Shown: positions 28,527-39,987 of the stretch, piece after piece
How positions within the stretch are numbered: position 1 is the stretch's first letter
Layout: every line of letters starts with the position of its first letter
Assembly: GCA_903828265.1 (NCBI GenBank)
Contig: CAIKLL010000058.1
Location: 1 to 44,877 of the forward strand
Reading direction: 5' to 3'
DNA: 44,877 nt
DNA from: an uncultured Rickettsiales bacterium
GTDB taxonomy: Bacteria; Pseudomonadota; Alphaproteobacteria; Rickettsiales; Rickettsiaceae
Made by a program: the position numbers and the translations under genes
Notes under the pieces: model-generated
Databases searched by the model: none
What the model saw: the letters and a program-made list of their open reading frames with translations, nothing else
Told to the model about the DNA's origin: nothing

Positions 28527-30071
28527 TTATAGAGGTAAATTATCGTGTTTTTTCCACGGTTTATTTACTGATTTAGTTCGTAAATATTTTAAAGATTTAC
28601 ATATCCTCCACCTAGTATTTTGCGGTTTTATAATATCATCAAGATAACCTCTTGAAGCAGCCACAAAAGGAGAAGTAATAGTTTCCTTATAATTAGCTAT
28701 TATTTCCTTCTTTCTCTCAGGATCTTTGCATTCTTGCCTGAAAATAACTTCTGCTGCACCTTCTGCTCCCATTACTGCAATTTCTGAGTTAATCCAGGCA
28801 TAATTATTATCCCCGCGTAGATGTTTTGAATTCATAACAATATAAGCACCGCCGTAAGCTTTCCGAGTAATAACAGTGATTTTAGGGACAGTAGCTTCTG
28901 CGTAAGCATAAAGCAGTTTTGCTCCGTGTTTAATTATACCACTTGTTTCTTGTTCAATTCCTGGAAGGAAACCAGGAACATCTACTAATGTTACTAAAGG
29001 GATACTAAAAGCATCGCAGAATCTAACAAAACGAGCAGCTTTTCTAGAGGCATTTATATCTAAGCATCCTGCTAGATGGAGAGGCTGGTTTGCTACAAAC
29101 CCGACAGGACTGCCTTCCATATACCCAAAACCGATTATAATATTTTTAGCATAATCGGGTTGTAACTCGAAAAAATCCCCTTCATCTACTATTCTTTGAA
29201 TCAATTCCTTCATGTCATAAGACTTGTTCGGATTAGTAGGTACTAATGTGTTAAGCGACATATCCACCCTATCTGCAGGATCACTAGTTGGTCTTAAAGG
29301 AAGAACATCTCGATTTGAAAGTGGCAGAAAATTTATAAACCTCCTTGTTTCTAAAAGGAGCTCAACATCATTTTTAAAAGCAAGATCAGCAACACCCGAT
29401 TGGGTGGTGTGCATCCTAGCTCCACCTAATTTTTCCTGCGTTACTTCTTCACCTGTTACGGTTTTTATAACATCAGGACCTGTTACAAACATGTAAGAAG
29501 AACCTTTTACCATAAATATAAAATCGGTTAGGGCAGGGGAGTAAACTGCTCCGCCGGCACACGGACCCATTACCAAGGTAATTTGCGGAATAACACCTGA
29601 AGCAAGAGTATTCCGATGAAATAACTCGCCATACCCTCCAAGTGAATCAACTCCTTCCTGTATTCTAGCTCCTCCGGAATCGTTAATGCCAATTACCGGG
29701 GCTCCAACTTCTAATGCTGCATCAATTAAGTTGCATATTTTTTTAGCATGATATTCGCCGAGTGATCCCCCAAAGACAGTAAAATCCTGGCTATATACAA
29801 ATATTAACCGCCCGTTAATAGTGCCGTGCCCAGTGACAACTCCGTCTCCGGCAAACTTTTTGTCTCTCATCCCAAAATTATCACAACGATGTTCAACAAA
29901 CATTCCTGTTTCTTGAAAACTATCAGGATCTAATAATACCTCTATACGTTCTCTTGCTGTTAATTTCCCTTTTTGATGTTGTTGCAGAATACGCTGCGCT
30001 CCACCGCCAAAACGAGCCTGGCTTCTTTTTTCGTCAAGAATTTGTTGATTTTGAAAGGTCATTTTACTCAT
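28527..30071 (-). CDS. pccB: Propionyl-CoA carboxylase beta subunit
   Basis: [55 protein letters not shown]-terminal [11 protein letters not shown]. Confidence 0.96.
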   Translation of the reverse strand: MSKMTFQNQQILDEKRSQARFGGGAQRILQQHQKGKLTARERIEVLLDPDSFQETGMFVEHRCDNFGMRDKKFAGDGVVTGHGTINGRLIFVYSQDFTVFGGSLGEYHAKKICNLIDAALEVGAPVIGINDSGGARIQEGVDSLGGYGELFHRNTLASGVIPQITLVMGPCAGGAVYSPALTDFIFMVKGSSYMFVTGPDVIKTVTGEEVTQEKLGGARMHTTQSGVADLAFKNDVELLLETRRFINFLPLSNRDVLPLRPTSDPADRVDMSLNTLVPTNPNKSYDMKELIQRIVDEGDFFELQPDYAKNIIIGFGYMEGSPVGFVANQPLHLAGCLDINASRKAARFVRFCDAFSIPLVTLVDVPGFLPGIEQETSGIIKHGAKLLYAYAEATVPKITVITRKAYGGAYIVMNSKHLRGDNNYAWINSEIAVMGAEGAAEVIFRQECKDPERKKEIIANYKETITSPFVAASRGYLDDIIKPQNTRWRICKSLKYLRTKSVNKPWKKHDNLPL

Positions 30072-30174
30072 AAGTCTGAACTAATATATTTCAAAAACTT
30101 GTGTGCCTGAAGTATAAAGAAAAATTTTTTAAAAGATAGATTTTTTTTGTTTGCAGAAATTCAGGTAAAAAAAC

Positions 30175-31839
30175 TTACTTAGCCTGTTTTATACCGTCTT
30201 CAATTTCTTTAACCGAGAGAAGAACTGGAAGCTCTAAACCATCTGGAAATTTGGGACTAAATATTACATTATAAGGTATGCCAGGAATTTTTCTTTTTGT
30301 TAGAAAATCATGCATTTGGGGATTATAATTAGTAAAGTCTCCACGCATTGCTATTATTTGAGGATCAGAAAGTATTTTAATAGTTTTTTGTCTGGAAAAC
30401 ACAAGATATTTGTTGTATTTACATGTGATACACCAATCTGCCGTAATATCTACAAAAACTACTTTTCCGCTTTTAACTAACAAATCAATTTTCTGAGGTT
30501 CAAAATTTTGCCATAAATTATTAACTTTTGCTTGATATTCTTTATCTTCAATAGAGCTGTGTTTAGGGAGCAAAAAGCTGAATATCAATAATATAAAGAG
30601 AATACTTGTTTTTATCAGGGTGTATTTCAAAATGTATATATTATTTTCTAAAACAAATTTAATTAAGAGTAATAAAAGGAATACGATTACTACCCCTCTT
30701 AAATTTATTTGTGCTTCTAGGATATAAAGTAACCAAATTATTGTTCCTATTAATAGACTAGCTAATATTATTTTTAAGTTATTCATCCATTTACCGGATG
30801 TAGGGAGGAATTTTAAAGTTTTAGGGAAGATGATCATCAATATATACGGTGTAGAAAAACCTAAGGCTATAAAAGTAAAAGTAAAAAATATGAATAAATT
30901 ATTTTGCTGGAGACTAAAAAACAAAGCACTACCAAGAAAAGGAGCAGTACAAGGTGTTGACAAAACAGTTGCAATCACTCCACTAAAATAATGCTCAATA
31001 TGTTTCCCCTGAAATTTAATATTTAACAAAAAATTATTGAAGGATTCAGGTAATTTAAATACTACCCGATCTAATGATACGCTAATGAAAAATGTTATAA
31101 TTATAGTTAAAGCAATGATAAAAGTAGGCTCTTGAAAGTTTAGCCCTAACCCAAAATGCTTCCCTGTGTTTTTAAAAATGATCGCTATAAGAGCTAATCC
31201 CCAGAAAGTACTTAATATACCGAATATGGTAAATAAGGAAGCTTTTTTCCTATTTAAATTGGGGTATCTTATAAAATTAATAATCTTTAGGGATAACACC
31301 GGTAATACGCAAGGCATAAAATTCAAAATAAAGCCACCAATAGCTGCAATTGACATAATCCAAAAAGTATTAAAAATATTGATAAGTCGAAAATTATCCT
31401 TTAAATCCTCTGGGCTAATCACAGTAGAAAGACGTTCTTGCTTAAGCTCACACTGGTTACTACATAATACATATTCTATATCGAATTCTAGCTCTATATT
31501 TTTTGTAGGATTACGGGCCTCAACTACCAAGGGTACTTTAAGATGACCTTCATAAAAATATGTTTTTTCTCCGGTTACTGAGGTTGCCAGTAAAGGATCT
31601 GGCCAGATTAGAGTATAATTGTTCAAATTAGAGGAATTTTTAAGTTCAACTTTAGTAGGCAATCCAGTAAGCCCTGGTTGAATCCAGTAAATAATGTGAT
31701 TTTTAGGTATTTTAAGCTCTAATATTAATTCATTAGCATCTTTACTTATGGTGAATTTTGTTTCCTTATTATGACCTGCCATACAGGTTATTTGGCAGAA
31801 AAAGCATGCTAATACTAATGTTAATCGTTTACAAATCAT
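30175..31839 (-). CDS. DsbD-like thiol:disulfide interchange protein with C-terminal thioredoxin domain
   Basis: Signal peptide, N-terminal DsbD-like domain, CcdA-type TM core (FNFMPCVLPVLSLKI, STPCTAPFLGSALFF), C-terminal VDITADWCITCKYN. Confidence 0.9.
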   Translation of the reverse strand: MICKRLTLVLACFFCQITCMAGHNKETKFTISKDANELILELKIPKNHIIYWIQPGLTGLPTKVELKNSSNLNNYTLIWPDPLLATSVTGEKTYFYEGHLKVPLVVEARNPTKNIELEFDIEYVLCSNQCELKQERLSTVISPEDLKDNFRLINIFNTFWIMSIAAIGGFILNFMPCVLPVLSLKIINFIRYPNLNRKKASLFTIFGILSTFWGLALIAIIFKNTGKHFGLGLNFQEPTFIIALTIIITFFISVSLDRVVFKLPESFNNFLLNIKFQGKHIEHYFSGVIATVLSTPCTAPFLGSALFFSLQQNNLFIFFTFTFIALGFSTPYILMIIFPKTLKFLPTSGKWMNNLKIILASLLIGTIIWLLYILEAQINLRGVVIVFLLLLLIKFVLENNIYILKYTLIKTSILFILLIFSFLLPKHSSIEDKEYQAKVNNLWQNFEPQKIDLLVKSGKVVFVDITADWCITCKYNKYLVFSRQKTIKILSDPQIIAMRGDFTNYNPQMHDFLTKRKIPGIPYNVIFSPKFPDGLELPVLLSVKEIEDGIKQAK

Positions 31840-31910
31840 TTAAATTACTATTGAAATATCATAGGATAATTACTATATGTTTATTAAATAAATAATCTGC
31901 AAATATTTAT

Positions 31911-32486
31911 ATGATTGGTGAAGATTTTTCTAATTTAACTGGCAAAATTCTCATAGCAAGCCCTTATACTATGGAAGATAATATATTTCACCAGGCTATT
32001 ATTTATGTTGTACATCATAGTGAGCAAGGATCTGTGGGTTTTTTAGTAAATCGCTTAATTAAAAATCCTCCGGTAAATAGTTTGTTTAAAAAAGCAGAAT
32101 TTAAACTTGACCTGAATATATTAAATTTAAAAATTCATATCGGCGGACCACTAGAACTTGAAAGGGGTTTCTTTTTACACTCTGCCGAATATAATAAAAA
32201 TCTCCTATTTAAATTAGAAAATTCAGAATTAGCGGTTAGTTCGAATATTGAAATTCTGAAAGACATAACAAGTGGGAGTGGCCCTAAACATAGTATTTTT
32301 GCAATTGGTTATACTGGCTGGGGGGCAGGGCAGCTGGAGTTTGAAATCCAAAATAATCTATGGCTCCTCTCAGAACCTGATTATGATATTATTTTTGGTA
32401 ATGACACTACTACTAAATGGTCTAATGCTCTTGCTAAATTAAATATAGATGACACAGGCTTTGTTCCATACGTAGCGAGTTGTTAG
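31911..32486 (+). CDS. YqgE/AlgH family protein
   Basis: LTGKILIASPYTMEDNIFHQAIIYVVHHSEQGSVGFLVNR, HIGGPLELERGFFLHS, GYTGWGAGQLEFEIQNNLWL. Confidence 0.93.
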   Translation: MIGEDFSNLTGKILIASPYTMEDNIFHQAIIYVVHHSEQGSVGFLVNRLIKNPPVNSLFKKAEFKLDLNILNLKIHIGGPLELERGFFLHSAEYNKNLLFKLENSELAVSSNIEILKDITSGSGPKHSIFAIGYTGWGAGQLEFEIQNNLWLLSEPDYDIIFGNDTTTKWSNALAKLNIDDTGFVPYVASC

Positions 32487-32629
32487 TCTGTTTTCTTACT
32501 CTCAATAATTTATTTCTCTCGACAGTAACAATAATCCTTGTTAGGATAACGACAAATTGTAGTAACATCACTGAATTATCTCATTAAAATTTAACCTTAC
32601 TAATTACAGAATAAGATATTGTTAAATTT

Positions 32630-34396
32630 ATGCAAAAATCTGTTTTAGGAAAGCTCTGGCAACCAGTTACGATTCAAGAAGATTTAGTTACCAGAATTTC
32701 TAAAGAACTACAGATCGGAGATTTTCTGGCAAAATTGGTCTCGACGAGAGTATCTTCAACAGCAGAAGCTTTTGATTTCCTTGACCCTAAAATAAAAAGG
32801 CTATTACCGGATCCTTTTCATCTGCTTGATATGCAACAAGGTGTAGAAAGGGTAGTACAGGCAATAAAAAACCAAGAAAAAATTTGCATATTTGCCGATT
32901 ATGATGTTGACGGCGCTACTTCTGCAGCTTTGCTAAAAAACGTTTTTCGAGAACTGGGAGTAGGAGTAGAAATCTATGTACCTGATAGAATAGAAGAGGG
33001 ATATGGCCCAACTCCGTCTGCGATGCAAAAAATTAAGAATAGCGGCAACCAGGTAGTTATTACCGTTGATTGTGGTTCAGTAGCTTTTGAAGCTTTACTT
33101 TATGCCTCTGATATAGGGCTTGACGTTATAGTTATTGATCACCATATCAGTTTAGATAAATTACCTAAAGCTGTAGCAGTAATCAACCCTAACAGAATTG
33201 ATGAGGTAAGTAATTATAAGAATCTAGCCGCTGTCGGCGTTTCATTTCTATTTGCGGTTGCATTTTGTTCAATGCTTAGGCAGCAAGGATTTTTTGAAGA
33301 TAACTCTATTAAACATCCAGATTTAATCAAACAGCTAGATATTGTTGCCCTTGGTACAGTCTGCGACGTTATGACGCTGACCGGATTAAATAGGGCTTTT
33401 GTTAAACAAGGTTTAAAAATAGCAAGAAGTAGAACAAATATAGGATATACTGCTTTATGTGATACCGCAGAATTAGATGAAGCTATTAATTGTTATCACC
33501 TTGGTTTTATTCTTGGTCCAAGAATCAATGCAGGGGGGAGGGTAGGTACTTCCTCTTTAGGGGCGGCTCTTCTTTCCACTGACAATTCCGATAAGGCTAA
33601 AAAGATATCAGAAGAGTTAACCATACATAATAATAATCGGAAAGTAATAGAGTTAACGATTTTAGAAGAAGCTCATAAATTAGCTAAATTACAGGCTAAT
33701 AATGCAGTAATTTTTGTAAGTGGTAATGGTTGGCATCCAGGGGTTATAGGGATTGTGGCCGGAAGATTAAAAGAAACTTATAATAGACCGGTAGCCGTGG
33801 TAGCAGTTAATGAATCAATAGGAAAAGCTTCATGTAGATCTGTTAAGGGATGTGATTTTGGTTCAGCTTTAATGGAGGCAAAATTAAAAGGAATGTTATT
33901 AGCTGGGGGAGGACATGCTATGGCCGCTGGCTTTAGTATTGAGGAAAATAAATTATCCATACTACAGGAATTTCTGGAAAACAGATTTAAAAATATATTA
34001 AAAAACTCTATTTCTCATCTCGAAGAATTTTATGATTTGGAGTTAACTGCTAGCTCTATAAATAATAGTTTAATTGAACAAATCAATAGACTAGAGCCTT
34101 TTGGTAATGGTAATCCATCACCTGTTTTTAAATTCAATAATCTGTTTGTGTTAAAGGCTGATATTGTAGGTAGTAATCACATTAAAGTTCTGTTTGCTCC
34201 AACCCGGGAGTCTTCCTCTTCAACACCAATAAGTGCTATTGCTTTTAATTCCGTCAATACGGTAATGGCAGAGATAATTTTATCAAAAAAATCTTATAAT
34301 TTATCAGTAATTGGCAGCCTAAAAGAAAATAATTGGCAAAATAGACAAACGGTTCAATTGCACATAAAAGATTTAATTATAAATTCTCCAAGTTAG
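32630..34396 (+). CDS. recJ: Single-stranded-DNA-specific exonuclease RecJ
   Basis: ICIFADYDVDGATSAALL, VIVIDHHI, LGPRINAGGRVG, AGGGHAMAAGFSIE. Confidence 0.97.
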   Translation: MQKSVLGKLWQPVTIQEDLVTRISKELQIGDFLAKLVSTRVSSTAEAFDFLDPKIKRLLPDPFHLLDMQQGVERVVQAIKNQEKICIFADYDVDGATSAALLKNVFRELGVGVEIYVPDRIEEGYGPTPSAMQKIKNSGNQVVITVDCGSVAFEALLYASDIGLDVIVIDHHISLDKLPKAVAVINPNRIDEVSNYKNLAAVGVSFLFAVAFCSMLRQQGFFEDNSIKHPDLIKQLDIVALGTVCDVMTLTGLNRAFVKQGLKIARSRTNIGYTALCDTAELDEAINCYHLGFILGPRINAGGRVGTSSLGAALLSTDNSDKAKKISEELTIHNNNRKVIELTILEEAHKLAKLQANNAVIFVSGNGWHPGVIGIVAGRLKETYNRPVAVVAVNESIGKASCRSVKGCDFGSALMEAKLKGMLLAGGGHAMAAGFSIEENKLSILQEFLENRFKNILKNSISHLEEFYDLELTASSINNSLIEQINRLEPFGNGNPSPVFKFNNLFVLKADIVGSNHIKVLFAPTRESSSSTPISAIAFNSVNTVMAEIILSKKSYNLSVIGSLKENNWQNRQTVQLHIKDLIINSPS

Positions 34397-34559
34397 CATT
34401 TAACTAGGTACAATAAATTTCTTACTTAAAATGTAATAATTCTGCTACATCTCTCTTTAGGATGCTTATTAATTATAACGATTAATGAAAAAAATAGGGT
34501 GAAATTCAACTTTGCAATGATATCTTTGTTTATTATATAAATAAAATTTATTACTTGAG

Positions 34560-35678
34560 ATGCCAATAATTCAACCTGGCTTTCGCCTAATCAATAAATA
34601 TACCTTAAGTATTGCCCTTATTTTCGTAATTGCAATTATTATAATTAAATCTACGGGTGATAATTCTAAAAAAGAAGATGAAAAGCTAATACGTCCTGTG
34701 CGAGTGGTTAAAGTTGCCCATAAAATAGCCGGCCAATCCTTGTCTTTAACTGGGGAGATTCTAGCAAAAAATGAAATTGACCTAAGTTTTCGGATAGATG
34801 GTAAGTTAATAGAACGTCTTGTTTCGATAGGAGAGGGTGTAACTCCTGGACAAATTGTTGCTCGTCTTGATCCACAGGATGTAAAAGATAACCTTACGGC
34901 AGCAAAGTCAAATCTTAATGCAGCACAGGCAGCATTAGACCAGGCTACCAGTAATGAAGCCAGGCAAAAAATCTTACTTAGTAAAGGGGTAGTTACCAAT
35001 GCAAAATATGAAGATGCTCTTTCGCAATTACAATCTGCGCAAGCAAAAGTGGAAGGAGCGGAAGCTAATTTGAATCAGGCTCAGAACCGTGTTGAATATA
35101 CTAATTTAAAGGTAGATACTGCAGGTATAGTTACGGCTGTTAAAGCAGAAGCGGGAGAAATAGTAAGAGCTGGTCAAGCTGTGATGCGTATAGCAACTAA
35201 TGAGGGAAGGGATGCAGTATTTAATGTCCCGGAACAATTGTTCCAAAACAAACCTTCTACTGACCAATTCTCAGTTGAGGTGTCTTTAAGTCATGATCCA
35301 AATATAAAAACAACTGGAATAGTTCGGGAAGTATCTCCCCAAGCAGACCCGGTAAGTCGTACATTTACTGTTAAAGTCGGTCTAAAAAATCCCCCTGAAG
35401 CATTAAAACTCGGTTCAACCGTTACCGGTAGCGTTACATTAAATAAAGGGTCAGCTATTGAACTCCCTGTAATGTCACTTAATAAGTCCAATTCAAGCCC
35501 CGCAGTATGGGTAGTAAATCCTGAGAATAATACCGTAAGTTTAAGAGATGTCAAAATAATCGGTTATAACCAAGATTCAGTAATTATTTCCGACGGTCTA
35601 GAAAGCGGAGAACTTGTGGTAACTGCAGGAGTGCATTCATTATATCCTGGACAACAGGTTAAAATACTAGAGAAATAG
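34560..35678 (+). CDS. RND efflux periplasmic adaptor subunit
   Basis: Membrane fusion protein architecture with coiled-coil hairpin, lipoyl-like halves (IDGKLIERLVSIGEGVTPGQIVARLDPQD). Confidence 0.92.
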   Translation: MPIIQPGFRLINKYTLSIALIFVIAIIIIKSTGDNSKKEDEKLIRPVRVVKVAHKIAGQSLSLTGEILAKNEIDLSFRIDGKLIERLVSIGEGVTPGQIVARLDPQDVKDNLTAAKSNLNAAQAALDQATSNEARQKILLSKGVVTNAKYEDALSQLQSAQAKVEGAEANLNQAQNRVEYTNLKVDTAGIVTAVKAEAGEIVRAGQAVMRIATNEGRDAVFNVPEQLFQNKPSTDQFSVEVSLSHDPNIKTTGIVREVSPQADPVSRTFTVKVGLKNPPEALKLGSTVTGSVTLNKGSAIELPVMSLNKSNSSPAVWVVNPENNTVSLRDVKIIGYNQDSVIISDGLESGELVVTAGVHSLYPGQQVKILEK

Positions 35679-35690
35679 AGGATTTAAATA

Positions 35691-38600
35691 ATGAAAGAGC
35701 GCTTTAATCTCTCACTATGGACAATTAACCATCGCGAACTTGTATGGTACCTAATGGGTATTTTAATAATAATTGGTAGTTTATCATATACCCGTCTTGG
35801 TCGAAATGAAGATCCAGTTTTTGCAATCAAAACCATGTTGGTTCAAACAAAATGGCCTGGTGCAACTATTGATGAAACCATGAATCAAGTTACTGAGCGG
35901 ATAGAAAAAAAACTGCAGGAAACTCCTAATGTTGACTATATACGTAGTTTTACTACTCCGGGTTCTTCTACTATTTTCGTTAATTTAAAAGGCACTACTC
36001 CTCCCGCTGAAGTACCAAACAGTTGGTATCAGGTTCGAAAAAAAATCGGAGACATTTCATTTACTTTACCACAAGGGGTAGTTGGACCGTTTTTTAATGA
36101 CGAATTTGGTGATACTTATGGGATTATTTATGCTTTTACCCGAGACGGCTTTTCTGAGCGGGAATTAATGGATTATATTGAGAAGGTAAGGTCTAAGTTG
36201 TTGCAAATAGCCGATATATCTAAAATAGATATTATAGGAAACCAAGAAGAAAAAATTTACATCGAATTTTCTATCAGAAGGCTCGCTGGCCTTGGTATTA
36301 GGCCACAAGAATTCATTAAGATGCTACAATCCACGAATGCCGTAAGACCAGCTGGTACAATACAGACAGAAAATGAAACAGTATTAATTAGAGTATCCGG
36401 TAGTTTCCAATCAGAAGCGGATTTACGTAATATGAATATTAATATAAACGGTAAATTATTCCCGCTTAAAGATATTGCTACTGTTAAAAGAGATTATATT
36501 GATCCTCCCCAATCTTTATTTAAGTTTAATGGAAAACAAGCTATAGGCCTTGCTATTTCTATGACCCCTGGGGGCGATATTCTGGCATTAGGAGAAAATG
36601 TAAAAAAAGCAATGGAAAAAATTAGTGCCGATCTACCAATTGGTATCGAATACCATTTAGTTGCTAACCAGCCTATGGTAGTAGAAGAAAATGTTGCAGA
36701 ATTTACAAAATCGCTAGAAGAAGCATTTATAATTGTTCTTTTCGTAAGTTTCTTAAGCCTTGGTTTACGTGCAGGTGCAGTAGTTGCTTGTTCTATTCCA
36801 TTAGTGCTGACTATAGTTTTTATAGTCATGGAATTTTGCCACATTGACCTGCAAAGAATCTCTTTAGGAGCGTTGATAATTGCTCTTGGATTATTAGTAG
36901 ATGATGCGATGATTACTGTTGAAATGATGGTAACGAAACTTGAAGAGGGGTTAGATAAAGTACGGGCTGCAACCTTTGCCTATACCTCTACTGCTTTTCC
37001 TATGCTTACAGGTACTTTGGTTACTGTAGTTGCCTTTATTCCGGTCGGTTTTGCTAAAAGTTCTGCTGGGGAATATGTATTTTCTTTATTTGCAGTAATT
37101 GCTATTGCCCTGATTGCTTCGTGGTTTGTAGCAGTAGTATTTACGCCTTTAATTGGTTTAATAATTCTTCCAGATAAATTAGAGCATCATCAACAGAAAG
37201 AAAGTAAATTACTAAAAGCTTTTCGTACTGTTTTATTAGCTGCAATGAGGTCTCCTAAAAAAACCATTTCTATAACAATAGCATTATTTATTTCATCAAT
37301 TATAGGTATGAAATTTGTATCTCACCAGTTCTTTCCGTCTTCTGATCGACCAGAACTGCTAGTAAACATGCAATTACCTCAGAACTCTTCTATTTTTGCT
37401 ACTTCTAATGCTGTGGCAAAACTAGAAAAATTACTAGAAAATAACTCCGATATTGTGCGGTGGAGTTCTTACGTAGGACGGGGCGCAGTCCGTTTTTACT
37501 TACCATTAGATGGAGCACAACCGAATCCTTCCTATTCTCAAACCGTAATCGTCACAAAGGATATTGAAGCACGAGAAAGGGTACGCAGTTATTTACAAAA
37601 AGAATTTAAAGAGAATTTTTCGAATATAAATAGCAGAATTATGCCACTTGAAATGGGGCCTCCAGTAGGGTGGCCTTTACAATATAGGGTAAGTGGTAAC
37701 GATCTGGAAGAAGTAAGAAAAATAGCTTATCAAGTTGCCGAAATTCTTGGAGCAGAGTCACAAGTTCAGGATATTAATTTTGACTGGATTGAGCCGTCTC
37801 GGGTCTTAAAAATCAAAGTCAATCAGGATGAAGCAAGACTCCTTGGCTTAAGTTCCGAAGATTTAGCAGGATCGTTAAATGCGGTAGTCTCCGGAATGAA
37901 AATTACCCAAATACGTGATAGTATTTATTTAATAGACGTATTAATACGGGCAGAAACAGAACAAAGAACTTCTTTAGATAGTTTAAGTACACTTCAGATT
38001 TCTACTCCAAGCGGTAACAAAGTACCGTTAATGCAAGTTGCTACTATAGAGTATGAACAAGAATATCCTTTAATCTGGCGAAGAGATCGCATACCTACTA
38101 TTACTGTCCAAGCTGATACTTCTGGGAATACTTTACCTGCAACGGTAGTAGAAAAGCTCCGTCCAAAAATTTTAGAACTTAGCAACAAATTACCAGCAGG
38201 ATACCAAATTAAAATAGCGGGTACAACTGAGGAAAGTGCCAAATCCCAGGCATCAGTTGCAGCTGTAGTTCCTTTAATGCTCGCAATTGTTATAACCATT
38301 TTAATGATACAATTACAAAGTATCCAGCGTGTTATTTTAGTATTAAGTGTAGTACCTCTGGGCTTAATAGGGATAGTTGCTATATTATTAATAGCTGATA
38401 AACCTCTAGGATTTGTTGCTATTTTAGGAATAATCGCTCTTGTTGGTATGATTGCACGTAATTCTGTGATTGTTATAGATCAGATAGAAACTGAAATCGC
38501 CCATGGCCTATCTCGTTGGGATGCCGTGGTAACTGCTACAACTCATCGTTTTCGTCCAGTAATTTTAACTGCTGCTGCGGCAATTCTCGGAATGATCCCG

Positions 38601-38726
38601 ATTGCTCCTACAGTATTTTGGGGGCCAATGGCTTATGCAATCATGGGAGGGCTTGCCGTAGCAACGGTACTTACCTTAGTATTCTTACCGGCATTGTACT
38701 GTATGTGGTTCAAGGTTACCGAATAA
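35691..38726 (+). CDS. RND efflux permease (AcrB/MexB-like superfamily)
   Basis: 1011 aa, 12-TM RND arrangement, LGLLVDDAMITVEMM, GIIALVGMIARNSVIVIDQIE; 12 nt after adaptor gene. Confidence 0.95.
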   Translation: MKERFNLSLWTINHRELVWYLMGILIIIGSLSYTRLGRNEDPVFAIKTMLVQTKWPGATIDETMNQVTERIEKKLQETPNVDYIRSFTTPGSSTIFVNLKGTTPPAEVPNSWYQVRKKIGDISFTLPQGVVGPFFNDEFGDTYGIIYAFTRDGFSERELMDYIEKVRSKLLQIADISKIDIIGNQEEKIYIEFSIRRLAGLGIRPQEFIKMLQSTNAVRPAGTIQTENETVLIRVSGSFQSEADLRNMNININGKLFPLKDIATVKRDYIDPPQSLFKFNGKQAIGLAISMTPGGDILALGENVKKAMEKISADLPIGIEYHLVANQPMVVEENVAEFTKSLEEAFIIVLFVSFLSLGLRAGAVVACSIPLVLTIVFIVMEFCHIDLQRISLGALIIALGLLVDDAMITVEMMVTKLEEGLDKVRAATFAYTSTAFPMLTGTLVTVVAFIPVGFAKSSAGEYVFSLFAVIAIALIASWFVAVVFTPLIGLIILPDKLEHHQQKESKLLKAFRTVLLAAMRSPKKTISITIALFISSIIGMKFVSHQFFPSSDRPELLVNMQLPQNSSIFATSNAVAKLEKLLENNSDIVRWSSYVGRGAVRFYLPLDGAQPNPSYSQTVIVTKDIEARERVRSYLQKEFKENFSNINSRIMPLEMGPPVGWPLQYRVSGNDLEEVRKIAYQVAEILGAESQVQDINFDWIEPSRVLKIKVNQDEARLLGLSSEDLAGSLNAVVSGMKITQIRDSIYLIDVLIRAETEQRTSLDSLSTLQISTPSGNKVPLMQVATIEYEQEYPLIWRRDRIPTITVQADTSGNTLPATVVEKLRPKILELSNKLPAGYQIKIAGTTEESAKSQASVAAVVPLMLAIVITILMIQLQSIQRVILVLSVVPLGLIGIVAILLIADKPLGFVAILGIIALVGMIARNSVIVIDQIETEIAHGLSRWDAVVTATTHRFRPVILTAAAAILGMIPIAPTVFWGPMAYAIMGGLAVATVLTLVFLPALYCMWFKVTE

Positions 38727-38752
38727 ATTAAAGATGTAATTTTATTTTTGAT

Positions 38753-39904
38753 ATGCTAGAGCTAAAACTCAGTAACAATCCAATTTACCAAGCTTTTACC
38801 CAAAGGGCTATGTGCTATATAGCAACAGGAGGAGCGGATTTTGGAGAATGTTTAGTTACAATAAAAAAAATAGCCGACGGTAATGTTGATAAGTGGTATC
38901 AGGAATGGATAGCTACTGCAAGCAGGGTAGAGAATATAGGAGATGCAAGCCTCAGAAATGGTCATAGAATTAGTGCGTGCGAGGCGTATCTTCGGGCTTC
39001 AAATTATTACCATACAGCTTATTTTCCATTATTTGGTTGCCCTGTTGATAGTAGGTTAATTACAGCTTTTAATAAAGAAGTTGAAGTATTCCAAAAAGCT
39101 GCTTTGCTTTTTAAAACGCCTATAGAAATAATCGAAATTCCTTTTGAATCCACAACTCTTCCTGCATATTTTCTTAAAGTTGATGATTCAGGTAATGCTC
39201 GTCCTACAATTATTTACACGAATGGTTACGATTCAAACATACAAGAAATGTATTTTTCACACGCTGATGCGGCCTTAAAAAGAGGATATAATTGCTTGTT
39301 ATTTGATGGTCCTGGCCAAGGTCGTAACCTTATTCGAGGTAATAGCTACTTAAGAGCTGATTGGGAAAACGTAGTAACCCCAGTAATAAATTATACTTTA
39401 ACTAGAAAAGAAATAGATCAGAAAAAAATAATCCTTGCCGGATGGAGTTTTGGAGGGTTTCTTGCTGCTAGAGCAGCTGCGTATGAACATAGAATAGCCG
39501 CTTTAATAACAGATCCAGGGCAATGGGATACCGGCGATCTCTTAAATACTTCAGCAATTACCAAAATTTCTAATCTGTTAAATATAGATAAAATGCTTTA
39601 TTGGCGGATAATACAAAGAGGATTCTGGGCACTCAATTTAAATTGCTTAGAAGATTTTTTTAAATCGATGAAAAACTTTAGAATTTCTCATATAGCACAA
39701 AATATTCAGTGCCCTACTTTGATTACTTTACCAGAAGGTGACCCTATAGCAAATGGAGCACTTGCGCTTTATAAAGCACTTAATGTTAGTAATAAAAAAC
39801 TAGTTCATTTTTGTGAAGAGGAGGGTAGTGGTGGTCATTGTGAAATGCTCACGCGATCATTGTATAACCAGCGGGTTTTTGATTGGCTTGATCAAGCTTT
39901 ATAA
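38753..39904 (+). CDS. Alpha/beta hydrolase (FrsA/dihydropseudooxynicotine-hydrolase-like)
   Basis: Helical N-terminal region then alpha/beta fold: TIIYTNGYDSNIQEMYF, LFDGPGQGRNLIRG, nucleophile elbow ILAGWSFGGFLAARAA, C-terminal GGHCEM His. Confidence 0.85.
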   Translation: MLELKLSNNPIYQAFTQRAMCYIATGGADFGECLVTIKKIADGNVDKWYQEWIATASRVENIGDASLRNGHRISACEAYLRASNYYHTAYFPLFGCPVDSRLITAFNKEVEVFQKAALLFKTPIEIIEIPFESTTLPAYFLKVDDSGNARPTIIYTNGYDSNIQEMYFSHADAALKRGYNCLLFDGPGQGRNLIRGNSYLRADWENVVTPVINYTLTRKEIDQKKIILAGWSFGGFLAARAAAYEHRIAALITDPGQWDTGDLLNTSAITKISNLLNIDKMLYWRIIQRGFWALNLNCLEDFFKSMKNFRISHIAQNIQCPTLITLPEGDPIANGALALYKALNVSNKKLVHFCEEEGSGGHCEMLTRSLYNQRVFDWLDQAL

Positions 39905-39987
39905 TTTTAACAAATATAAGTTGCTAATACCATAAGAATTAATATTATAAGTAGAAAAATAAAAATAAATAATTTTTGTTATATTTT

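Noticed and set aside
32534-32547. Small hairpin ATCCT-tgtt-AGGAT upstream of recJ
   Set aside because: Only 5-bp stem without T-run or conserved context; expected by chance.
34571-38731. ORFs 34571-34999, 35291-35554, 36494-36844, 37994-38299 and 38516-38731
   Set aside because: All are alternative-frame or antisense ORFs within the RND adaptor and permease genes.
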